From positions 124,001 through 188,000 of the forward strand of contig JAVSML010000995.1 in the NCBI GenBank assembly GCA_038503035.1: a DNA stretch of 64,000 bases. The letters run 5' to 3'. The notes under the pieces are model-generated. The model was not told the origin of the DNA and ran no database searches. It saw nothing but the letters and a program-made list of their open reading frames with translations. Shown one piece after another: positions 53,001-64,000 of the stretch. The first letter of the stretch is position 1, and each line of letters opens with the position of its first letter. The position numbers and the translations under genes were made by a program. This DNA is from Crocodylus rhombifer (taxonomy: Eukaryota; Chordata; Crocodylia; Crocodylidae).

Positions 53001-56000
53001 AGACTCTATGCATGTGGTATACTAGCTAATGCTGAGAAGTATCTGTGTTTGTATATGTCTCCAGTTTCACTGGGACAGGCAGACAGAACAGTGTACACTT
53101 AGGGCTTTTTGGAGCTACTCAACAGGTCATCTGGTAATGTCCGTCTGTTCTTCCTTTGGGAAAAGCTGTTTAAGAAGGGCTTGAACTAATGAGAGAGGCT
53201 TTTGTTTTGTTGATGGGCTGATTAATGTTGTGTTATCAGCTGCCTGCTGGCTCCCTTGCCTGTCAGGTTTGCAGACAGTATGAAGAAGCAGGAAGAGAGA
53301 AATAAGAAAGCTCAGTATCATCAACAGATGCATGCACTGCATACCTCCCTTTGCCTCAGAGTTCTAGTTTGGGGCTGGGGGTTAGCAACACTCCCACCCC
53401 TTGAACAGCAAGCAGGGAAAAGCCTGGGAATGTACAGGCAGGGTGGGGATTTACACCCCTCCCTAATCAGAGCGTCCTTCTGGGACCTGGCCATGACCCA
53501 CCTCAGCTCAGCATTGTGCAAGGGAAGGAAGGGCTGCTTTAGCACCACTCAGCTTCTAGCCTGCATTTCTTCAGTCCAGAAGGAATGTCTGTGCAGTTGC
53601 AAACTGATTAAATCTAGGCAAGTTAGACTAACCTGGAACGATTGAATCAATTCAGGCTCAGGCTTTTTGAATATCTATCCCTGGCCCCAGAGTTAAAAGT
53701 CTGGCACTATACTCATTCAATTGAAAACTTGAAATGTTGTTTTTTGACTTACTAGGTTTCAAAAATTCTGTTTAGATGGGATATTCACTTATGGAAAACC
53801 TTTATCAGGCAGGGATTTTTGTCGGTGTTATCTTTTATCAGACAAGCTATTTTTTTAAAGGATTCTAATCAGTAAAGGTCTAACAGCATAACTTTGACCT
53901 TTATTATTAGTTCATGAGCAACGTCAAAGAGGCAATGCCAACAGATATGTTTCAGTAAAACCATAAAATGTCCATATGCCTAATTTATATAGATGCAATA
54001 ATTTATTGCGTGTGAATGTTTTAACACAGATTTAGCTTTTCTCACATGAGAAATCTCTGTTCATCTCTGTTGTTTTCCTTGTTTCATGATCGGCCCTCTA
54101 AGGTAGTAACCTTGTAAAGATTTATGACTGCTCTTCACTTTCTTCCTATGAACTTCCTTATTTTACTGCAACAACACACCTGTCAGTAAAATTAAGCATA
54201 TGCATAATTGTTTGCAAGAGTGGGGAGGCTGATCTCTCATCGCTTCATTACCCTTTGTTCCCAGTATCACTAGACTACTTCATTTTACTCATAACTACTT
54301 CCAAAGACTTCCAAAGCTACAACCAAGCATGTGATATAGGAGCATGTTTTATAAGTTTCAAAACCCACCATCTAGACAAAAACACATAGTGTCATGTGTA
54401 AAACTAACAGCATCGAATGCACAACCAAGCACATAGAGCTATGCGTTTAGATGTCCATTTCGTGCTGAATCATACTTGCAGGTTATTTCCCCCCATGAAA
54501 ATGTTGAGGTTCAACCTGTATCTTAAATGCTCTTACAAAGAATGGAATATTAGAACTAGAATACACTTCAAATGCAGAAACATGCAAAATATTGCACCAG
54601 TTTCCATCTCAGTGTAAAGCAAATGCTTAATGATACATCTTGTTTCAAGCAATCACATTCTGCAGGAGTATACATTGAATGATCTAAGAGGACTACTTGA
54701 GTTGGAGAACTTCTACCAATTAGCTGTCTTTAAAACAAATACATTTATAACTAATATATTTAAGAGAAATGTGTGATCTGTCATGCTGCTAATTAAAATG
54801 TTTCTTTTGAATATCTTCAAGGGTAAGGAAACATCTGCAAAAGAAATATCTAAAGAATTCAGCATTTGGTTAATTAAAATATTCTGAATAGCCTTTCCCT
54901 ACTTCCCTTACTTATAATTGCTTGTAACATGAAGAGTCATAACAAGGAAGTTCTGCACCCTGGGTGACAGGAGCAGCAGCCTGGCTGCTGGCAGAACCAA
55001 TGGTGGCCAGCCAGCAGCTTTAGTGGCTGCTATTCTTGCACGCCTCTCCTGGCAACATGTTGACACCAAGGGCTGCTTCCCCAGTCATCCTTCCTTAGTT
55101 ATACTAGTGCCACGACATACAAATATACCTAGAACAAGTGATATGCTGTATACATTTTTACTTTGTGGAAAACAAAGGCTACTGATAGACATGAAAACAA
55201 AAAAACAAAAAAGCAGTGCTTTACTGGAAGAGGCATCATATCAGTTTGACCCGGTTTGCCCAATGTCTGTATAGATGGTGTGCTTCAGTGGGGCTTTTTG
55301 GTGCTTTTATCAAATAGCTGATTGAACAACAGTCACGTGTTCAACATCATAGATAGAATCGCAATCAGAGCTAGAAATATATGGCCAGATTCAGTAAACA
55401 TGTAAGCAGTCCTGCTAAGGTCTGTAGAACTACTCAAGTGTTTTGAGTTACATATATTTTTAAGAATTTTGTCAAATCAGGGTCATAGTAAAAAAATACT
55501 GACTTCTATTGCTGTGTTGTAACAACTAGGCAGCATGACAACATCACTTCATCTTGAGTTTGCACTTGGATTTAAGTTGGCATATGAGGAAACTAGGCTG
55601 CATAACTTTTCTCCAAAAGGCACAGTTTCATGAAGCACTTGCTACTGAACCTAAATACATAAAGGTTGGGGCTTTACTCTATATGATTTTTATCAGTAAT
55701 TTTACATTTGATTTCAGAGTTCCTCTCCTGTTAAACCAATTCTGGACCTTTATCAATAAAAAATGCGGACTTCTTATTAACACCTTCTCCCTCACTAAGC
55801 ATTTTTAAAGAAAATAAACCATATCTCCAAAGCGACGAAATGTGACTACAATGATGGCAAACCATCCCTTTGCTTTGTGTGGTTCAAAACAGACAAGTAA
55901 GGTAGACAGTTTATTTTAAAATGATACATAGATTTTGAGGGATTCTAGGTCCCCTGACAGAGAGATCTATTAGTTGGTTATCCTTTCAAGAATAGTAAAG

Positions 56001-57802
56001 CTATGATATACTTTAATCAAGGGAAGAACCAGTTAAGTTAATTCTCACATATAAGAAGTAATGAATGTGACAGCCTACACAAATGAATGGAGAGTTAATT
56101 TAGTCAGTTAAAGGAAGCACTTTAGTTCCATTAATATTCATTATTGCCTTTTACTTTCATTATACATCCTCCTTGTTACTCATTAGTTTAAAAAATCAGG
56201 TTTAGACAAAAGTCAGAGTGCCATTTATGTATTTCACATGACACACTAAATTGAGATAAAAACTTTTGCTATTAGGAACAAACCTATAAATATTATACAA
56301 TCCTTTGTAAGAAGGAAAACAGAAACAGTTCTTACTAGCTTGCAAATTATATTTTTAGACAAAATCATGCAATTCTAGTGTGGGATGACAGGAAACATGT
56401 CAAACTCCTTCAGTACAATTTTCCAAGTACCCTAGCATTAAACTAAAGTCTAACTCTGCTCTGTCTTGTTTTCACAAGAGGACCCATTCAGCACCATGTG
56501 CTCCTTTTCAGCTGTCAATAAACAGAAGCAGTGAATTCCCCAGGGCTTCACAAAGCTAGTTAGACATAGCCATTCATTTCTTCAGGAAAACAGGGCATTG
56601 ATTTAAGAGAGTTCCCAGGGAGCAGCTACAACAAAGAGATCAAAGACCCACCTCCTTTCCTTCATTGCTTTCATTAGGCCTGGCTGAGAGGAACAGCGAC
56701 AGGTTTCCTGAAGGCAAGGAAAATGCCCTGCAGACCACCTCACGGTTCATTCAAATTCATCTGCTTCCTACATTCCAGTGACAGTCCAGAATGTTAACCA
56801 TGACAAACCCTCACATTCAGACAGTATAATATACTGCACACTAGTTCATCCAAGGATTGAAAGAAAAACAAGCTCCAAGGGAAGTTAGCTGCTTCCCTAG
56901 TTGGTTGAGCTCCAACAAGCATCTGACATTTCATAAATATTCTTTCTTTCCTTAATTTTCCAGGTGAAGGCTACTAGTCAGAGAGCTATTTACGGTCTCA
57001 TTCATTCATCATGATGAAATTTCATTAGGATATTTGGCTTTCAGTTTGATCCCAAACTTTGATAATTTTGTTACTGAAATTCGGCTGCAAGTCAGGGCCT
57101 CCTGTGCTACCTGGCTGTGAAATTTATTGTGCTATCCACCCTGGGCTGCGGTTTCTAAGATTAATAAGAATCAAAGCCTTTTCAAAATATCTTTATGCTG
57201 TTTCTAGCTCCGAATTTCCAGCCCCTCTGGGAGACCCATGGGCCAAAGGAAATGGCAGTACAGGACATGTTTGACACCCTTGGTCTAGATCCTTAGCATA
57301 CCCATCACTGGGATCCAGATCTCTCACAAATATATTAAAGCAAAAAGTGCTCTTATGAGAGTCCATGATCACACCGTTAGCCATTTCCTTGGATATCTGG
57401 TATAAATTTCCACCATTTGGTATATGCAGACCACCTAAGCATTGACACCATTGCATAGTTAACAAGCCCTAGTTCAAGTAGAACCCCAGACTGGGATCTT
57501 CAAATGAGTTGGAAAAGTACCTATCCTGCCAGCAAGGCATGATACCATCCATGTGTCCAGAGTATGCCTAGTGACTGCTATTTGCAGGATCCGATGCAGG
57601 CTACTGGGATGTGAGGAGGAAGGAGCAGCACAGAGTCCATCCAAATGATAACTGGGGGCACAGGTAAACACAAGATGCTTGAGTGAGTGGTATCAAGCTT
57701 GAGTAGGAAACAAAAGGTTATTTCTTATCTACAGGAAAAGTTTTCCAGCTGGTATTTGGAGCTAAGAAAAGTGCCAATGTCTAGACTGCCAACCCTGTAG
57801 GC
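53001..57802. other. Intergenic, no recognisable gene
   Basis: Mostly AT-rich. At about 57260-57297 the sequence CATGTTTGACACCCTTG followed by GTCTAGAT looks like the right end and target of a hAT element of the 41565 type, with its left part not found. Confidence 0.45.
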
Positions 57803-58120
57803 CAATGATCTTGAACCTTTTTATGGTAAAGATCACTTTTGGTAAGTAAAGAGCACCCCAGGATCTACTATTGCCTCCCACCCCCTCCCCCGCTCCCACC
57901 CTGCTCCCCCCACTGGCCCCTGATCCACACCACCCTCCCTCCTGGACAAGCGACCTGGGCTCTGACTCCATTCACCCAGACGGGCCGGCAGGGGGCATGA
58001 CTCAGCCCAGCCATGTGCGTCCTGCCTCTCCTGATCATGGAGCCTCTGACAGACTGAGATCAACTGTCAGAGGCCCCAGGATCAACCGCTCAATCGAGAT
58101 TGACTGGTTGGTGTTCACTG
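57803..58120. mobile_element. hAT miniature element with decayed duplication
   Basis: The left end CAATGATCTTGAACCTTTTT and right end TGGTTGGTGTTCACTG are inverted. Flanks CTGTAGGC (57795-57802) and ATGTAGGC (58121-58128) agree at 6 of 8 positions. The interior is GC-rich; ORFs across it are not gene-like. Confidence 0.78.
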
Positions 58121-58128
58121 ATGTAGGC

Positions 58129-61127
58129 CCTTAGTCTGGCTACTCTTCCAGACACTGCATTCCTGACTAGATTAGGTGGTTTCCCACTCCTCTGACAAAC
58201 TAAAAATTTCTCCGTTAGGCACCCAACTTTCCCTATGCATTGTGATATCATGTGCTATGGGTAGACATTTAGTTTCAACACAGCAAACTTCTGGGAAATT
58301 TTCAGCACTAGAAAAACCTGGGAAGAAGGGGACATACAGGTATTTCAGCCCCCCTGACTGGAGAGGGGCCCAAAAAGCAGCCAATGGCAGGGGGCTGCTC
58401 CTTGGGCCCCTCATCCCAAAGGGAGCTCAGAAATTGTTCTCTACTGGGAAGAGGTCAGGCTGTCAATCATCTATCAACTGCTGAAAAGCATAAGCTACCA
58501 AGGACAGCCCCCTTCCTGGCAGTACCATTCCTAGAGCTCCAGCTCTTGTCAGGCAATTCCCTCACCTTAAACCTAACATCATCCCTCTCTTCCCTGCCTG
58601 CTCTACCTACTTGAGGGTGGGGGGTGGGGACAAGACAGCTGAGTAGGGGTAGGGGTAGGGTACGGGAACTCCCACTGCTACCTGAATAGCACCAAGATGC
58701 TCTGGGACTGTTCAAGCAGCAGTGGGAACTGGCTGGCAGGGCTCTACAACAGCTTGCTGCTGGACAAGTGATCAGGGAGCCAGCACTCTCCCTCTCTCCT
58801 CCTTGGAGGGAGGGAAAGTATAGGACTGTGGGATGCTGAGAGTTTTAGGGACAGTGCCATGTGGACAGACATTACCCATAATGCCATGAAAGTTGTCCAG
58901 CTGGATAAGTCACCGGTTGAGAGAACTGACAAGTTTGTGTCAAAGTCATGGTAGTTTCCTGCCACAAATCACTTAAATGCTTGTAAGTTCACTTTTTGTG
59001 CCAGGAAAAGGGCATATTTCCTGACACAAATGTAATACCTATCCATTGCCTTAGATTCTCTGCTTCACTCCCCCATCTATGGAGACACAATGGAGATAAT
59101 ATTTCTTTTCTACCTCACTGTGGAGTTGTGAGCAGAAATATACTAAAGATTGTGAGGTGCTCAGATACCAGGATGATGATGGTCATATGAGTACCAGAAA
59201 TGAACACAAAAAGGTAGGATAATGAAATAAACTAACCACCAGCATTGTTGAGTAAGAAGACTGTTGTATTCTAAATAAAGGAAAGCTTTTCAAGGTTGTC
59301 AGTTTAAGTCCTAGATAGAGCATATTACAATAATCAAGCCTACATGGTTATTTATCCCAATCCAAAATGTCTCAAGTAAAATTTCCAAGGTTATTGATTA
59401 GAAATGTAATTACAACATCTATATAAGGATTTAACACTGTTGAACTGGGAGAAACAGAGAAGTCTTTTTATTGCTCACTACATTTAGATGCAATTAGGAA
59501 CTGTGTAAAGGATTAAACAATAAATGTCATTAAGCTCCTGCCACATGACAGATATAGATTTAGAATTAATTTTCCAAACACTAACTGTGCAATTCAATCT
59601 TTTTTCAGTGACATACAGCAAGCACAAATGTTTGTGCTTCCAGACAAACAAGCTCTGGAGCAAAAAGCCAAAGCAGCAGCAGGACCTAAGTTATAAATCA
59701 GCAAAATAGGATGCAAAGAGACCAGAATAGGTAGTATTCTCTGTTATACAAGATGTCTCCAAGCTTACTGTATCCATTATAAATCTTTATTTCTCAGCTT
59801 TTCCTAAAGCTAAAATGTATTTAACTGTCCAAAAGTTGTCTAAAACTAGGTACTGCATTTTCTCCAGTGTGTCTGTGTTTCAACAGGTATATCAACTCTA
59901 CAATGTATCTGCCAACCATTAGTCTATGTACATCTACTATCTGGTTTCAATTATCAAGAACAATCCAAATATTTCTTTGTTCTTCTATGGAAATCACAGA
60001 GACCTGATCAAATTTCCAGTTTCCCTCCTATGACTGTCTACACATACTGTTTCCCATGGTTCCTCTATTTGTTGATAGGGTTTCACCTGAATGTAGAGAG
60101 GAGGATAACAAAGCATACATATATTTACACATACTATATTTTTTTACACTAGATAAGTGGATAGAATAGAAAACAAAAGTAGAAATTTAATTGACAAAAG
60201 TTTATTGTAGGCATCAGAAATGAAAAGGGTTTTTAGAAGTATTTAAGAGAGAGAATAGTGGTTTGGCAAACTATACCAGAAAAGGCTTCACAGAAGGAAA
60301 TACAGCTGTTTCTTGGAAAAGCAGACAAACAAGTCAGTCACCACTGGCAAAAAAAGCAGGACAGGATACATACCAGTAAAAGTAGCCTAATATTAGGGCA
60401 AATTAGAAAAGCTAGAAAGGATGATGTTGTAGGATCTTGAAGGCAATGCCAGGAAGTTTGAACTTGCCATAGTGGAGAAATTCAAAGAAAAGGTATTATA
60501 GTCAGAACAATGAGCAAAGAGCTGAGTGTCTGCACTTAGCAAAAATTCAAGCAGTAGAACCTGAGGTTCTCAAGCCCAGAAAGGAGCCTCTTGCAATAGA
60601 CACAGTCAATGAGAAAGATGCTGATGGTGATTCTTGCTGTCTGGACAGAAAAAGAAGGGAAGGAAATTAGAGATGAGTAGCAAATGGGAAAATTTGAATA
60701 TGTCATTTATGAGTCTAAGATGAGCTCCAGACAACAGTCTGGTTGACAGGGAGGACAAGGATATGTTTATCACTGATGCAGAATGAAGGGAAGTATCACC
60801 AGCAGTCAAGATACCACAAGCCAGACTGCAATCCTGCAGCCTTTGCTGACTTCATAGAGCAACTTTATTGAGAATGCCAGAACAACAACAAAATACAGAT
60901 CTCTTTGCACTGGCTTAGTAGAGCTAGCCAGCATAAAAATTTATTTTTGTCTCTCAAGTCACCTAATGGAACCTGAACACACAGATGGAAAGCATCTGTT
61001 CAATACAAATGCATCATATTTGCTAGGATTAAAGTGTTATAGCCATGACAGTCCAGGAGATATAGGAGATCTGAGAGGGAATGATTTTAACTATTTATTT
61101 ATTTATTTATTGGGGGGGGGGGCGTGA
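58129..61127. other. Intergenic, no recognisable gene
   Basis: 58320-58960 is GC-richer and contains a short TAGGGG tandem (about 58645-58665) and a GGACAGACATTACCC motif like the AAACTGGTTTA-repeat ends. It may be a further diverged relative. An (ATTT)n run followed by a G homopolymer is at about 61091-61122. Confidence 0.45.
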
Positions 61128-61250
61128 TATCTATTATTAGACCAACTTTGAGAGGGATGTTGGACAAACTTTTGGGCATGTAGTGCCCCTATTCAGATCT
61201 GTGTAATGGCCAAAACTGAAGAAGAACACAGTGCATCTGAAATCTTTTCC
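61128..61250 (-). repeat. Interspersed repeat (GTTGGTCTAATAAAAGATAT family), second copy
   Basis: GATATCTATTATTAGACCAA and ACAAACTTTTGGGCATGTAG are the reverse complement of the 51266-51460 repeat with moderate divergence. Confidence 0.55.
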
Positions 61251-61915
61251 CAACTCTACAGTTGATTCATTTTTGCTAGTCATTTTTCTGGATTACAGCC
61301 ATATTTTCACTGCATCTCTCAAACACAAGTTGAGGCTTACCATGTTCAGAAAAAACAATAAAGTCCCAAGACCATTTGAAATTAAACAATTCTGTCTTAG
61401 CCATGCTAATAGTATTGTGAGGGTGCCCCAACACATTCAGACTCGCAGAGCTAAGCCCTTGCTGATGCATATGTGATCTTCCTCTCACTCAAGAGCATGT
61501 AACGGTTAACATATTTACTACTAGGTCATGTCTTTTTTTTTAAACTATGTAAAGGGACAATCAACATCAAGTCAACTTAAAAATGAATGTAAAATAAGAG
61601 TCTCAGGTACAGCACTAACAATTTCTGTGGTTTTACAATTGTATTTTCCTTTTGTCTCTGTTGCTGAGAAAAAGAACAGCTGAACTGACAACAGTGAAAT
61701 AAAACAAAACATACTGTCAAATGTAGAAAGTAAAAAATAACCACAGGGAAAAGGAGAACTTTTTCTCTCCTCTCATTTACTCATAGTAATCTCACATGCT
61801 ACTTTCAACAACTGCTGATAAAACTTTTTTAGACAGAAGTGCAATATTGAAGTCTCTGTAAATCTCCATCTGTTCTACTAATCAAGTGCCAGATTTTAAC
61901 AACTTTAATCACAGT
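61251..61915. other. Intergenic, nothing recognised
   Basis: AT-rich. The overlapping 81- and 70-codon frames on opposite strands have no recognisable domain. Confidence 0.5.
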
Positions 61916-62345
61916 GGGTGCATCTACATGTGCAATTAACATGACATAATCAATTCTAAAACAGTTCTCACCAGAGAAAACTGCTCCCAGGTGCAGAGTT
62001 TACACATGTGCTCAGGAATGCCAGGGCGAAGCACCCCTGGGCTGGCAGGAGACCTAGGAAGTCAGCCCCAGGCTCTGGGTGGCAGTGTCAGGCAGCAGAG
62101 GGGCTGGCTAAGGCTCAAGAGTACTAAAGTGTGGGGCTAGGTGGTAGATAGCCCCTGTCACCATCTACACATGAGGTTTGGAAGAGTAAATTACTTCACC
62201 ATAAATACTATTGTCCCCGACAGTACTATCCTATGACGGAGTTAATTAACTTACTGCATCCTAATATCAGCATGCATGTAGACTGATATTTTATTGCAGA
62301 GCAAATTAGTTAACTCTGTAGTAAAGCACATGTGTAGATGCACCC
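61916..62345. mobile_element. TIR element with GGGTGCATCTACA ends
   Basis: The left end GGGTGCATCTACATGTGC is mirrored by GCACATGTGTAGATGCACCC. The 430-bp interior includes TTAATTAACT-type AT-rich arms around a GC-rich centre. No 8-bp duplication was seen; the superfamily is open. Confidence 0.72.
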
Positions 62346-63057
62346 AAGTGGTACTTTACCACAAGAATCACTCCCCTAATTAATACAAGAATTCTGCAGA
62401 GGTCTTCTCAGAAATGCTAATTTAAAAAAGCAGACATGATATTCAAGATGAGGCATTCATTCTGAGTACACCTAAGTATTTTGCTAAAAAAGTAGTGCTA
62501 AAACTTACTGGGGGAAGGAAGTTTACTTACATAGAAGGTCTGTGGACATGTTTACAGAGCAGCCAAAAAAACCCTATATAAAAACAGTAAAAAAAAGAAT
62601 CATCAGTTTTCTACATTAGCAATATACATATTTGGCACTGAAAGAAACAATCGTATGTACGGCCAACTGTAGAATCATAGTATTATAAGGACACATTTTT
62701 ACTTTTTGATTTTGCTGCAGTTGAAAGAGCCCACACAAGGGACAATGTAAATTTAACATAGAACTTCAGTGTTATCTATAAATAGTTGCTCCATTCTTTA
62801 TGAGACAGATGGATTTTTTCTGAAGTGATTTAACAGGGAAATAGTTTTCTATTCTGGACAGAGAGAGTAACCATTTTTTATTCACTAACTTTGATTCTTT
62901 CTTTAATTTCCAAAAAGTTAACCAATGTTACTCACCATACACTGTTCACTCACTGAAAACTGGTATGCAAAAGCATTCCTTAATGCCCCTACTTTTACAC
63001 CTTAACTGCTATTTTTTGCCTCAGAGACTTTAGCCAGAGGCTACAAAAGTCAAAAGA
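62346..63057. other. Intergenic, nothing recognised
   Basis: AT-rich sequence without repeat or gene signal that I can name. Confidence 0.5.
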
Positions 63058-63570
63058 ACAGACATGGACACTTCCTGTAGCACTACAAAAATGTTCCTGG
63101 ATTAAACAAATTTTTCTGTAGCACTGTATTTTATAGCACTAAATGCAACATTTGTCCAGTGCACCATATTTCTACATGTCTCTCACTCTCCCAGTATCCA
63201 ACAGTATCCATCTGCCCACCCTTCTAGAAGCAGCCTGCTTCTCCCTAAGACTAAACTGTCAGTCAGTGCAGGACTGAGACTGGGATTGGCTTGGCCCATG
63301 GTGAGCCTGGTCTAGTCTCACACTTACTGATAACCCATGCCCAGGGAGTTGCAGCCCTGCTTGCCAGGTGTGGGAAGCACAGAGCCACTGGGCAAAGCCA
63401 CTCCTTATCACTTTCTGGCTGGAAAGCATCCCATTTAATGCCTCCGCAGCACCTTTATAGCACTTCAGATAAAGAGCTCTGTACCTAGCTCTGCTCTATC
63501 AGTGCCTAGTACCACTATATTTTTAGTGCTGGGGCACTTGTAGTGTAGAGCCACAAGAGTATGTCTGTCC
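63058..63570. repeat. Possible TIR element with ACAGACAT ends
   Basis: The left ACAGACATGGACACTT...TGTAGCACTACAA is imperfectly mirrored at the right by TTGTAGTGTAGAGCCACAAG and ATGTCTGTCC. The centre is GC-richer. There is no clear duplication. Confidence 0.4.
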
Positions 63571-64000
63571 ATGGCCTGAACCTGGTTTTCCTACGCCTAG
63601 TTTTAGAGGCTTCCCACAGGCAAAACTAAAGGGATCTGGCTAAAGCAGGATCAGGCCCTTTTGTCTGCAATTTCATAATATTTTTGAATATTTCTAGTAT
63701 GCTGCTAAACCTTGTTCATCTTGACATCTCGTACTTCTCTTCCTGAATAACCACCTGTGCTTCTTGTCTGAAATACAGATTATAAATGCTCTGGGACATA
63801 GACTGTTTTTTAGATTTATCTGTACAGTGTTTAGTGCAATGGGGCCCTGATCCTTGGATAGTGTTTCCTGGTGGTATATAATACAATAATAAATCAACAT
63901 TAGGTAGGAAGAGGTGAAACTAGTTGAAAGGGTTCAGTCTGAAAACACCAAATCAGATGCAGCAATCCTCTGCAAGCCACAGGGTCACTTGTCAGCAGGC
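63571..64000. other. Intergenic, nothing recognised
   Basis: No gene or repeat could be named up to the window end. Confidence 0.5.

Noticed and set aside
58645..58670. TAGGGG tandem considered as an interstitial telomeric repeat
   Set aside because: Only about three imperfect units, not TTAGGG; ordinary G-rich simple sequence.

Overview
This is a vertebrate nuclear window with large introns, GT-AG splicing, a CpG-island promoter and old interspersed repeats. There are no prokaryotic operons and no CRISPR array. The mix of CR1 LINEs and many small hAT-type DNA transposons points to a non-mammalian amniote, most probably a crocodilian or turtle; this is an inference from repeat content. The gene order (the end of a phosphatase-and-actin-regulator gene followed by LTV1 on the same strand) matches the PHACTR2-LTV1 neighbourhood I know from amniotes.

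Layout. 30-106 and 4659-4674 are the last two coding exons of PHACTR2. A long AT-rich 3' UTR probably follows, to about 9.3 kb and possibly 11.8 kb. The last PHACTR2 intron holds a GC-rich foldback element (about 1.6-2.85 kb) interrupted by a minus-strand retropseudogene that reads as U1 snRNA fused to U2 snRNA with an oligo(A) tail. From 12 to 20.4 kb the sequence is intergenic and repeat-bearing. A CpG island at about 20.45-21.2 kb is the LTV1 promoter.

LTV1 runs from 21076 to 39847 in 11 coding exons that I could join completely by phase: 1413 nt including the stop, 470 residues. Exon 1 contributes only the ATG. Its introns carry a CR1 element with a hAT foldback nested in it (intron 2), several hAT miniature elements resolved by target-site duplications, and a 1.04-kb hAT element whose interior is a giant palindrome (intron 9). 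No canonical AATAAA was found in the first 600 nt after the stop; an ATTAAA followed by a GU-rich tract lies at 40462.

From 40.5 to 64 kb I recognise no gene. The stretch holds an old TIR element (41319-43166) into which two hAT elements inserted serially at the same 8-bp target, other TIR repeats, a minisatellite, a 10-N assembly gap, and long AT-rich stretches without recognisable content.

The genes here are housekeeping-type: PHACTR proteins bind actin and PP1, and LTV1 is a 40S ribosome assembly factor. They are neighbours and not a functional pair. I see no new multi-gene system. The most unusual items are the U1-U2 chimeric retropseudogene, the serial hAT insertions and the intronic foldbacks.
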